A program made the position numbers and the translations under genes. The notes under the pieces are model-generated. The model was not told the origin of the DNA. It saw nothing but the letters and a program-made list of their open reading frames with translations, and ran no database searches. Source: Parachlamydiales bacterium (lineage in GTDB: Bacteria > Chlamydiota > Chlamydiia > Chlamydiales > Rhabdochlamydiaceae). Taken from it: a DNA stretch of 64,000 bases. The stretch lies in assembly GCA_023265455.1 (NCBI GenBank), contig JAHFTQ010000002.1, positions 62,001 through 126,000 on the forward strand. The letters are read 5' to 3'. Each line of letters opens with the position of its first letter. The stretch's first letter is position 1. Positions 28,714-35,740 of the stretch are shown one piece after another.

Positions 28714-29631
28714 ATGGCTAGTACTGTACCAACAACAACCGTTCCTGCACAAACAAGCTCTTGGTCAATTCAAAGCTGCTGGGCAAAATTCCCAAGCATG
28801 CCTTCTAATGTTACCACCGTCTATAACAAAGTTCTTACCAACCTGCCCCAACCTTCGACCTGGACCCTAAAGAGCAAAATAGGAGCCGCTGTTGGTTTAC
28901 TAGTTGCCCTCAGCTTCTTTGCAAAATTTGTACACTCTCTTTATACAGCCCGGGCCCCTAAAGATTTATCAAAGGTTGATCTCACAAAGCAATTGACTGA
29001 TGCACAAGCTGCTGCTGCAGACGCTGAGAAGGCTGCAAAAGAAGCTGAAGCACTGTCTGAGTATTTTAGCAAGCTTGCGGCTACCAACAGAACTGCTGCT
29101 ACCAACATCCCTAATAATGCAGATCCTCTCCAAAAAGCTGCTGCTCTTGAAACTGCTACTCCTGATGACAAAGAGCTCGGGTTCAAAGCTACTGTGAACG
29201 TAAAAATTGCTGAAGAAGAGGCTAAGATGGCTGAGAAAGCCGCTTTTGACCATAAAGCTGCATACGATAAAGCTGCTGCTACTTTAAAAACTGCTGGTGC
29301 GAAAGTTGTAGAACTCCAGAAAGCTGTTAATGAAGCTGCGCAAACTAAAACCGAAGCGCAAAAAAAAGCTGACGAAACTAAAAAAGCTGCAGAAGATAAG
29401 AAAGCTGCAGAAGATAAGAAAGTTGCAGAAGATAAGAAAGTTGCAGAAGATAAGAAAGTTGCAGAAGATAAGAAAGTTGCAGAAGATAAGAAAGCTGCAG
29501 AAGATAAGAAAGCTGCAGAAGATAAGAAAGCTGCATCAACAACTACGACAACGACTACCACAACAACGACTAGTACAACGCCAACAACAACAACGACTAC
29601 AACAACAGGAACACCACCAGCAACAAACTAA
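28714..29631 (+). CDS. Low-complexity membrane protein with AEDKK repeats
   Basis: A 305-residue protein with a strong ribosome site (AAGGAGG). One membrane helix lies at about residues 52-72 (GAAVGLLVALSFF). It is followed by an Ala/Lys/Glu-rich coiled-coil-like region (90-220), then about ten tandem pentapeptides of the AEDKK/KVAED type (about 226-272), and then a threonine-rich tail with Pro. TolA and some surface or type III-secreted proteins have a similar helix-Ala/Lys/Glu layout, but there is no TolA C-terminal domain. A terminator follows, so it is monocistronic. The role is unknown; a long, extended envelope or secreted protein is likely. Confidence 0.65.
   Translation: MASTVPTTTVPAQTSSWSIQSCWAKFPSMPSNVTTVYNKVLTNLPQPSTWTLKSKIGAAVGLLVALSFFAKFVHSLYTARAPKDLSKVDLTKQLTDAQAAAADAEKAAKEAEALSEYFSKLAATNRTAATNIPNNADPLQKAAALETATPDDKELGFKATVNVKIAEEEAKMAEKAAFDHKAAYDKAAATLKTAGAKVVELQKAVNEAAQTKTEAQKKADETKKAAEDKKAAEDKKVAEDKKVAEDKKVAEDKKVAEDKKAAEDKKAAEDKKAASTTTTTTTTTTTSTTPTTTTTTTTGTPPATN
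29388..29536 (+). repeat. 15-base tandem repeat (GCAGAAGATAAGAAA)
   Basis: About nine to ten near-perfect copies of a 15-base unit, alternating GCTGCAGAAGATAAG and GTTGCAGAAGATAAG, that encode the AEDKK pentapeptides. The unit keeps the reading frame when copies are gained or lost. Confidence 0.9.
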
Positions 29632-29650
29632 AAATAAAGTTCTGATAAGA

Positions 29651-29687
29651 AAAGGCAGCTGCGCATCCTATGTGCAGCTGCCTTTTT
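29651..29687 (+). terminator. Rho-independent terminator
   Basis: The stem AAAGGCAGCTGC / GCAGCTGCCTTT with a run of T follows the AEDKK-repeat gene by about 20 bases. Confidence 0.9.
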
Positions 29688-29748
29688 GCATTTAAGGCTC
29701 TAGACTTTTTCCTACCTCTGTGCTCTCCCCGCCTCTGTGGTAAAAATT

Positions 29749-31872
29749 CTAACTGATCTTCTTCAACGCAATTGTATGATCTTTTTGAACCTCGTACTGC
29801 CAATGCCAGGAAGGCACTTCGATTCTTTCAAAACTCAGATGGATCTCTCCACCCACTTCTGTAGCAACACACCGCTGTCCATCGGGCACTTCGATAAAGT
29901 GGTCTCCGCGCAAGGTGATATTTTCAGCATAGAACTCGCTCCTGCCTCTTAAAATAATTTGGCAGACCTCTTGCCGCGCAATCTCACAGCGCCAAAACAC
30001 ATTGGGCATATCGTGATCAATGCCTTTATTGCGCACGGTGACATTGTTCAGAACGCACCTGCCACACTTTTCAGAATAGACCCATTTGCTAGCTTCACTG
30101 TGCCCCATGACATGGTCGGCTTGAATGAGAAGAGAGCCGTCCAAGTCGAGATTTTCAATATCGACCTCGGCTATCTGAAGCTGAAGCTCGCTCCCAGAAT
30201 GCAGCCTTCCTCCCCGCAGTTTTTGAGCAATCACCGAGTAGAGAGGGCCTAAAGCAGGATGATAGAGAAAAATAAACGAAGGACCCTTCTCAAAAAAATG
30301 GAGAGGATCGCTCATCACAGGAACCTGAAAATGACACCGATGAACGAGAAGATCTCGGCTATTTTGGAGGATATCTAAAAAACACCCTTCAGGCGTCTCT
30401 AGAAGGGATGCTCCTAAAGTAAACTCTCGTTTAGCAGCTGAAATCGTCTTTCGACGGTGGTTATAGGTCAGATAAGTCTTCAGTTGGCTGCGCTGGCCCA
30501 TCGGAAGAGGCCTTTCGAAGGTCTCTTCTAAAAAGTCGGCAATGTTTTGCATAGTCGACTCTAAACGGGCAGCCTCTTCTTCTTTCTTGTGCCCCTGGGT
30601 TGTCATATAAGTGACTTTTTTGAGGTTCACTAAGATGCCAGGGATAGGACATTTTTCAGCAGCACTGAGAACCGCTTTTAAATCGACAAAGAGGATATTG
30701 GTGTTGGAAGAAAATTTTGAGTAGGGACTTCCTGGTTTTTCAGGTTGGTCGACAATCCCCGATTTTTTAAAATCGCAATACTCGATGTTAGTCAGAGTAT
30801 ATTTATATCCTTGTGAAATGGGTGTTTCAAGAAGAACATTCACACCTTCAGAAGCTTTCACCTGACGAGGACATGATGCAAAGCCAAATTGTTTATCATA
30901 CGAGCATCCAATGCCTGTAAAAGCAATAATTCCGTAGTCGGTATTCGCCACCGGGTTATTGACTTGGCGAACAACGGCTTTTTTTCGTCCCCAGGCAAAT
31001 AGCCAATCAAAAACGCCCTCTTCTCGGGCTAATCTCCAAATCGCCCCATGCCCTCCAGGCTTCATGAGCAGTTGTAAAGGGCCCTGCAGACACCACTGCC
31101 CTTCTCGATTGACAGCGGGCACCATCGGCTGACAAAAAAACTTGAAGCTCTCAGGCGCCCTACCAAACCATCCGCTCTCTTCACAGATATCGAGGACGTG
31201 CTGATGGTTATTTTTTTCTTGAGACGTCATGATGGCAACGGGTGTTGTGAGTTGAACTCCTTTGAGTTTGTAATGGAGGTATTCTCGAGATTGTAAATCG
31301 TGAATGAGTCCTTCTAACAGAGTTTTTCCAAGAAATGGAAGGCGCGCCGCAGGAAGAGGAAGCCCTGTTTTATTATCATAGAGACGGAGACGATCTGCAG
31401 CTCCTCCGAGTGGGTAGATCTCGGCAAGGAAAGGAAGCGTGGAGATCCCATCGATGATGGCTTTACGCACCTCAGGACTTTCCTCTGCGATGTCAATTCC
31501 CTCAGGGGGATGGTATGTAGGTCTGCTAGAATCTTGAAAGGTTGTTTCAGAAGCAGTCAGTAGCTGCAGCATCCGCGCCTGGTAACCGACAATTCCTCCG
31601 ATAGAGGAGTAAAATCTCTCCACAGGAATGAGCTGTTCAAGGAGCCCAGCTATCTTCTCTTCAGAAAACTCTGCAAAAAGTCTCTCGCCTTGTCCTGCAG
31701 CCAGCGCTGCTTTGATGACAAGCTCTTGCTCAGGAGAGGCTTTTGCAATAAAAACCTTGAGAGCAGGAGCCTCCTGAAGAAATTGCTCAACAGGAATAAA
31801 TCCGGCCAATAAAATGTTCTTATCTGCAACGGATGAACAATGCGCAAGTTGCTCTGCTAATGACTGAAGCAT
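29749..31872 (-). CDS. UDP-sugar pyrophosphorylase, plant UGP3-like
   Basis: A 707-residue protein from the ATG at 31872 (AAAGG ten bases ahead); a TTG at 31947 would add 25 residues without a ribosome site. Counting from that TTG, a nucleotidyltransferase core shows IYPLGGAADRL (about 177), LPAARLPFLGKTLLEGL (about 198), PVAIMTSQEKNNH (about 236) and KPGGHGAIWRL (about 299), then ATDYG-like and LESTMQNIADFLEE segments, and a C-terminal parallel beta-helix-like region. The LGGAADRL loop replaces the LxGGxGTxxG of ordinary UDP-glucose or UDP-GlcNAc pyrophosphorylases. These blocks agree with my memory of plant plastid UGP3, which makes UDP-glucose for sulfolipid. Reaction: sugar-1-phosphate plus UTP to UDP-sugar; the sugar is not certain. 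Confidence 0.75.
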   Translation of the reverse strand: MLQSLAEQLAHCSSVADKNILLAGFIPVEQFLQEAPALKVFIAKASPEQELVIKAALAAGQGERLFAEFSEEKIAGLLEQLIPVERFYSSIGGIVGYQARMLQLLTASETTFQDSSRPTYHPPEGIDIAEESPEVRKAIIDGISTLPFLAEIYPLGGAADRLRLYDNKTGLPLPAARLPFLGKTLLEGLIHDLQSREYLHYKLKGVQLTTPVAIMTSQEKNNHQHVLDICEESGWFGRAPESFKFFCQPMVPAVNREGQWCLQGPLQLLMKPGGHGAIWRLAREEGVFDWLFAWGRKKAVVRQVNNPVANTDYGIIAFTGIGCSYDKQFGFASCPRQVKASEGVNVLLETPISQGYKYTLTNIEYCDFKKSGIVDQPEKPGSPYSKFSSNTNILFVDLKAVLSAAEKCPIPGILVNLKKVTYMTTQGHKKEEEAARLESTMQNIADFLEETFERPLPMGQRSQLKTYLTYNHRRKTISAAKREFTLGASLLETPEGCFLDILQNSRDLLVHRCHFQVPVMSDPLHFFEKGPSFIFLYHPALGPLYSVIAQKLRGGRLHSGSELQLQIAEVDIENLDLDGSLLIQADHVMGHSEASKWVYSEKCGRCVLNNVTVRNKGIDHDMPNVFWRCEIARQEVCQIILRGRSEFYAENITLRGDHFIEVPDGQRCVATEVGGEIHLSFERIEVPSWHWQYEVQKDHTIALKKIS

Positions 31873-32007
31873 ATTAGACGAACCTTTAATTTCGAAAGAG
31901 GTCTCTTTTTCCCAGACTGAGATATCTGATCTCGCTGAATAATGCAAGAGCTTTGCAATTTAAGTAAATTTTTTGTTACATTCATTGCTGTTAAAAAAGG
32001 AATATTT

Positions 32008-32439
32008 ATGCCTTCAATTGAAGAAGTAAGCCGAGATCCCTATAGCTCCTATGAGTACATAGGAGTGTCTATTTCCGCATCAGAGAGTGAATATTTAGCT
32101 GCCATAGTTGACCCTTTTGAAGCCGCAGGAGACTTTCAAAGAGCTCATGACTGTATCAGTGAAGCTCTGAGACGCTTTCCTCGTGAGCCCAAACTCTATT
32201 CCCGCCGTGCCTATTGTCTTGTCAATATGAAAAGACCCAAAGCAGCTCTAGTCGACTTAGATCAGGCGATCGCGCTACATCCTAACAAGGCGACTTTAGC
32301 AGAAATCTACAAGTTAATGGGGATGTGCCATGGCGACCTTGGTGATGATCTCTTAGGGATAGACCACTTAAAAAAAGCTGCTGCCCTAGGAGATGCCTAC
32401 TCCATTGGGGTCTTAGCCGCTATGGGAATCAGCAGCTAA
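32008..32439 (+). CDS. TPR-like repeat protein
   Basis: A 143-residue protein; the ATG at 32008 follows AAGGA by seven bases and is preferred over upstream in-frame codons. Two to three tetratricopeptide-like helix pairs cover residues 30-135 (AAGDFQRAHDCISEAL, YSRRAYCLVNMKRPKAALVDLDQAI, YKLMGMCHGDLGDD). No enzyme motif is present. TPR proteins act as scaffolds or type III chaperones in chlamydiae. It is divergent from the UGP3-like gene and is followed at once by foldback repeat A. Confidence 0.7.
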   Translation: MPSIEEVSRDPYSSYEYIGVSISASESEYLAAIVDPFEAAGDFQRAHDCISEALRRFPREPKLYSRRAYCLVNMKRPKAALVDLDQAIALHPNKATLAEIYKLMGMCHGDLGDDLLGIDHLKKAAALGDAYSIGVLAAMGISS

Positions 32440-32453
32440 AAAAACTCATAGAA

Positions 32454-32618
32454 ACCTCAGTTTTGGGTTCATTTCATAGTGTCTTGCCGTGCCTTTCGGT
32501 TAAATTTTGCATTTTTCGGCTTGCCAAGATGCCCTTTGGATATTGGCTGCGCCGAAAAATACAAAATTTCCCTCGAAAATCACGACAATCCTCTATAAAA
32601 TGAACCCAAAACTGAGGT
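32454..32618. repeat. Foldback repeat family A, copy 2
   Basis: A 165-base palindrome closely matching 4490-4655; arms ACCTCAGTTTTGGGTTCATT and inverse. The two copies differ at several positions, including GAG/CAG in both arms of the same copy, so the arms have changed together and stay complementary. No clear flanking duplication is seen here. The 342-base stretch between the TPR gene and the SWIB gene holds this element, then a -10-like TATAAT near 32659 and the hairpin at 32723-32755. Confidence 0.8.
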
Positions 32619-32722
32619 TCGAGAGAAAAAAAACTCTTCCCTCTACAGATCTTTTTGACTATAATATCCCAAGTACGATACAAGAGACATTCGAGGATAC
32701 AGAAGAATTACCCTCAAATAAT

Positions 32723-32755
32723 CTATCTAACCGAGCTATTCGGGCGGGTAGATAG
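32723..32755 (+). promoter_or_regulatory. Hairpin in the SWIB gene leader
   Basis: CTATCTA (32723-32729) pairs with TAGATAG (32749-32755), with additional C/G pairing inside. It lies about 26 bases ahead of the SWIB ATG and has no T run, so it is more likely an mRNA leader structure than a terminator. Confidence 0.4.
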
Positions 32756-32781
32756 CAACTAACCAAAAGGAGAACTTGGAC

Positions 32782-33039
32782 ATGGCAAAGAAAGCAACAA
32801 CATCTAAATTCATGCAGCCTATGCAAATTAGCGAAGAGCTGGCTGCCGTTGTAGGCCGAGGCCCTATGCCGCGGACTGAAGTAACAAAAAAAATATGGGC
32901 TTATATCAAAAAGAATAATCTCCAAGACAAAAAAAATCGTCGGGATATCCTTGCAGATGACAAACTGAAAGTTCTTTTCAAAAAACCCAAAGTGAATATG
33001 TTTGAAATGACGAAACTCATCAACAAACACCTTTCCTAG
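32782..33039 (+). CDS. SWIB/MDM2-domain protein
   Basis: An 85-residue protein consisting almost entirely of one SWIB domain: MQISEELAAVVGRG, MPRTEVTKKIWAYIKKNNLQD, and DDKLKVLF near the end. SWIB domains are otherwise mostly eukaryotic (chromatin remodelling); in chlamydiae they occur as a stand-alone protein (CT460) or fused to topoisomerase I, and may act in nucleoid condensation. ATG 32782 with AGGAG ahead is preferred; a TTG lies two codons upstream. A terminator follows directly. Confidence 0.92.
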   Translation: MAKKATTSKFMQPMQISEELAAVVGRGPMPRTEVTKKIWAYIKKNNLQDKKNRRDILADDKLKVLFKKPKVNMFEMTKLINKHLS

Positions 33040-33057
33040 TTTTTCTAATCTATCAGT

Positions 33058-33084
33058 GGCGGAGCGACCTGCTCCGCCTTTTTT
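33058..33084 (+). terminator. Terminator between SWIB gene and truA
   Basis: The stem GGCGGAGC / GCTCCGCC with a five-base loop is followed by six T residues. The truA ATG begins at the next position but one. Confidence 0.9.
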
Positions 33085-33849
33085 ATGAACAAGTATAAGC
33101 TCACTTTAGCCTACGACGGAACCCTCTATGGCGGATGGCAAGTCCAATCTAACGCCATCTCAATCCAGTCTCTCGTTGAAAAAGCACTCTCTACAGCTCT
33201 CCGTACTCCAACCTCAGTGACAGCTTCAGGAAGGACAGACGCTGGTGTCCATGCGCGTGGACAAATCGCTCACTTCACAGCCCATCACCCTTTAGATCTT
33301 TTCCGCCTCCTCCACTCCCTCAACGGTCTTCTTCCTCCCGATATTCGTGCTGTGCACTTGGAAGAGGCTCCTTTAGAGTTTCATGCTCGTTACAGCGCTC
33401 TTTCCAAGGAATATCATTATCATCTCCATCTCGATCCTGTGATGGATCCTTTTAAACGCCTCTACTCCACCCACATTCATACACCTCTGAATCTCACTCT
33501 GATCCAAGAGGCTTCTCAGCTATTACTGGGAACGCATGATTTCACAACATTTGCCAATGAAGCGAGCGCCGGAAGCGCTGCAAAAAATCCGATCCGCACT
33601 CTCAGCCGCTTAGATCTTTTACAAGAGCCCGGTGGAATTAGACTTGAATTTGAAGGGAATGGCTTTCTCTACAAGATGGTCCGCAATATCACAGGAACCC
33701 TTCTCGATATCGGCCGCGGAAAATTAACAGCCCAGGCGATTCCCTCTCTTTTAGAAGCCAAAAATCGCAAGATCGCTCCTGCTGCTGCGCCACCCCAAGG
33801 ATTGTTCTTAGTTAAAGTGAACTATGAAAAGGTTCAGAGATCCCTTTAA
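33085..33849 (+). CDS. truA: tRNA pseudouridine(38-40) synthase
   Basis: A 254-residue enzyme that isomerises uridines 38-40 in tRNA anticodon arms. The catalytic Asp is in ASGRTDAGVHARGQ (about residue 52), and the Tyr region AEYHYHLHLD-like segment (KEYHYHLHLD) and FEGNGFLYKMVRNI near residue 192 are family hallmarks. The start lies directly after the T-run of the SWIB terminator, so no SD sequence is present; starting at this ATG matches the family N-terminus (KLTLAYDGTLYGGW). It may be translated from read-through transcripts or a leaderless mRNA. The end overlaps the convergent CPBP gene by 38 bases. Confidence 0.93.
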   Translation: MNKYKLTLAYDGTLYGGWQVQSNAISIQSLVEKALSTALRTPTSVTASGRTDAGVHARGQIAHFTAHHPLDLFRLLHSLNGLLPPDIRAVHLEEAPLEFHARYSALSKEYHYHLHLDPVMDPFKRLYSTHIHTPLNLTLIQEASQLLLGTHDFTTFANEASAGSAAKNPIRTLSRLDLLQEPGGIRLEFEGNGFLYKMVRNITGTLLDIGRGKLTAQAIPSLLEAKNRKIAPAAAPPQGLFLVKVNYEKVQRSL

Positions 33850-34615
33850 AAGAGACTTTTTCTTTAAAATCTTTCCAGGGGAGGAGCATTCGCGACTCAC
33901 GCTTGAGCTCTTGCCTTACAAAACACTTTACAGCCTTTGTGCTACTAGCTGGATTTGCATGCATCACTGTACGTACAACAACGAGGAGGTTGTGGAAAGC
34001 ATGAGTGATGATTGCATTTCCAAGCCCCCCGAGATGTTGAAGTGCGAGGTAGGAATGAACCAAACTAGCTACAAAAAGCCCTGCAGCTTGCTCTGGACTA
34101 GGATTTTCATGATGGCCATAAGTAAATCCAATTGAAATGATAATGGATAGGGCTATCTTAAGAACTTGTCCGCCCGTTAAGTTTACAACCCCTTTTAGGA
34201 TAGGTGTAGAGATAAACTCAAATGGCATTGCATCGATTTTTAAAGATGTCATTATTAACGGAAGTCGATAAATCAGTTCTTCTACAACAGGAGTCACCAC
34301 GATTATTCTAATCGGTATTGCTTTAGTGCTACTAATCCCCAGTCCTCTTGAAATGCCACGCTGTAGGCTAGAGGAAATGTTACCGACTAGACTACCCATC
34401 ATTCGAAGGGCCTTTCTAGTCGGTTGTGAAATCAAACGATTTAGCTGGAAATAGCCTCCCGTAAGGGCCGAGAGGGCCCCTGCACAGTGTTCAGCTATCA
34501 TGTAGATGAAGAAATTAGCAAAAGTGGGGATAGGATTGGATTGTATGCTTGAACCCACTGATCCTAAATAACTTAAAATAGAAGTGTTAGACGCATAGCT
34601 TAAAATAGCACTCAT
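33812..34615 (-). CDS. CPBP-family intramembrane protease (CAAX/Abi)
   Basis: A 267-residue membrane protein with about six hydrophobic stretches. The three CPBP motifs are present: EELIYR (EExxxR), FTYGHHEN (FxxxH) and THAFHN (HxxxN-type). These intramembrane proteases include Rce1 and bacteriocin-immunity proteins; the substrate here is unknown. The C-terminal 50 residues are charged and outside the domain. An AAAGG site precedes the ATG. Confidence 0.75.
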   Translation of the reverse strand: MSAILSYASNTSILSYLGSVGSSIQSNPIPTFANFFIYMIAEHCAGALSALTGGYFQLNRLISQPTRKALRMMGSLVGNISSSLQRGISRGLGISSTKAIPIRIIVVTPVVEELIYRLPLIMTSLKIDAMPFEFISTPILKGVVNLTGGQVLKIALSIIISIGFTYGHHENPSPEQAAGLFVASLVHSYLALQHLGGLGNAIITHAFHNLLVVVRTVMHANPASSTKAVKCFVRQELKRESRMLLPWKDFKEKVSFKGISEPFHSSL

Positions 34616-34705
34616 TTTGTTTTACCTTTTTATTAATTATAATAATCATTATACTAATAATTTTATAAAAAGTAAATAAAATATATTATGTTTAAAATAA
34701 AGAAC

Positions 34706-35389
34706 TTAAGCAAAAGTCGCAGGGATGGCTTCGAACGAAGGGAAATAGAAACCACCTGAAAACGCCCCTTCCTTCATCTGAGGGTGATCGGGAGGGCAAA
34801 TCAGCAACCGCGTCGGAACGTTTGCCCCTTCCAGAGCCTTCAATCCTCTTACAGAATCTTCAAACCCCACTAGGCGATCCCCTGCCTTCCCGAGCTCAGC
34901 AATCGCTTTTAAGTAACAGGCAGGATGAGGCTTTGGCTCAACGTACGTCTCACGGGTGAACCAAACAGGGATGGTCTTGAGAAGAGGAAGTCTTTCGCGA
35001 ATCACCTCAATTTGAACCTGGGCAGAGTTTGTCACCACACACCGCTTTTTTCCTAGGTCCGCAATCGCTTGAAGCACGGTTGCAACACCTGGAAGCAGTT
35101 CAAGTTGTCCGTTTTCTAAAAGATCTTGGTAGATCTGTTTTTTTTCTGCATAGAGCACTTCCCACTGGGGCTCCTGCTTGAATAATTGGGGAAATGCCGC
35201 GTAGATCGCCTCTTTGAGGCCTGACGCATTGAAATGGGCAGCTGTGAAGAACTGAGAGAGATCCCAGTTCAAATCAAACCCACGCCGCTCACACATCTTT
35301 CGATAGGCTGCAAAGTGAAGCTCTTCTGTATTGACGAGAAGGCCATCAAAATCAAAAAGAAATAAATCGAACTGTTCTAACCAATGCAT
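34706..35389 (-). CDS. HAD-superfamily phosphatase (beta-phosphoglucomutase-like)
   Basis: A 227-residue HAD hydrolase. Motif I is FDFDGLLVNTEE (nucleophile Asp about residue 14), motif II VVTNSA, and motif IV GFEDSVRGLKAL. The cap type suggests a small phospho-sugar or nucleotide substrate. Its ATG (35389-35387) is the first base after the discriminator of tRNA-Leu on the same strand; the reading frame continues upstream through the tRNA but those codons are not expected to be used. No SD sequence is possible outside the tRNA. Matches the position of CT464 in C. trachomatis next to truA. Confidence 0.88.
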   Translation of the reverse strand: MHWLEQFDLFLFDFDGLLVNTEELHFAAYRKMCERRGFDLNWDLSQFFTAAHFNASGLKEAIYAAFPQLFKQEPQWEVLYAEKKQIYQDLLENGQLELLPGVATVLQAIADLGKKRCVVTNSAQVQIEVIRERLPLLKTIPVWFTRETYVEPKPHPACYLKAIAELGKAGDRLVGFEDSVRGLKALEGANVPTRLLICPPDHPQMKEGAFSGGFYFPSFEAIPATFA

Positions 35390-35473
35390 TGCCGAGGACT
35401 GGACTCGAACCAGCACCTTATTGCTAAGAGTAGATTTTGAGTCTACCGCGTCTACCAATTCCGCCACATCGGC
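35390..35473 (-). tRNA. tRNA-Leu (CAA)
   Basis: A class II tRNA on the minus strand: acceptor GCCGATG with CCTCGGC, T-loop GTTCGAGTC, anticodon loop CTCAAAA giving anticodon CAA, discriminator A, and a variable arm. One acceptor pair (T6-C67) is mismatched. CCA is not encoded. Confidence 0.92.
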
Positions 35474-35500
35474 ATCAGAGAGAGATTATAAAGAAAAGGA

Positions 35501-35740
35501 TCATTTTTCCCAAGGATAAGCCTCCCGCTCTCGGTGGCGGGGTGGGGGAATAGAATAGAGAGTCTCATCGTGATGGCGGTAGACATACTCCCCTTTGGCG
35601 TTATTTTCCCTCAGTTTTTCTCGCTCAGATTTCTCTAGGCCTGAGCAGCTGCTCATTAAAATTAAAAGAAAAATGAGGAATCTCTTTTGCACATTAATAA
35701 AAAATTTTTTAGAGTGCGGTTTAAGAGGGTATATGACCAT
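35501..35740 (-). CDS. Small putative lipoprotein
   Basis: A 79-residue protein. A basic N-region, a hydrophobic stretch FLIFLLILMSSC and a Cys at about residue 32 look like a lipoprotein signal; the mature part is short, charged and ends in YPWEK. The ATG at 35740 has AGGAG ten bases ahead but overlaps the 5' end of the divergent activator gene by eight bases. A GTG at 35692 would give a shorter signal but has no ribosome site. It occupies the CT465/CT466 place between the HAD and atoC genes in C. trachomatis. Confidence 0.55.
   Translation of the reverse strand: MVIYPLKPHSKKFFINVQKRFLIFLLILMSSCSGLEKSEREKLRENNAKGEYVYRHHDETLYSIPPPRHREREAYPWEK

Noticed and set aside
28941..29561. Long open frame on the minus strand opposite the AEDKK-repeat gene
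   Set aside because: It is the complement of a low-complexity coding sequence (Val, Ser, Ala, Phe runs), with no ribosome site; the plus-strand gene has start, SD and terminator.
29705..29745. Sequence CCTCTGTGCTCTCCCCGCCT resembling family C repeats
   Set aside because: Only a loose likeness over about 25 bases and no inverted partner; not called as a copy.
35390..35467. N-terminal extension of the HAD phosphatase by 26 residues
   Set aside because: The extra codons lie inside tRNA-Leu; the family motif is correctly placed from the ATG right after the tRNA.
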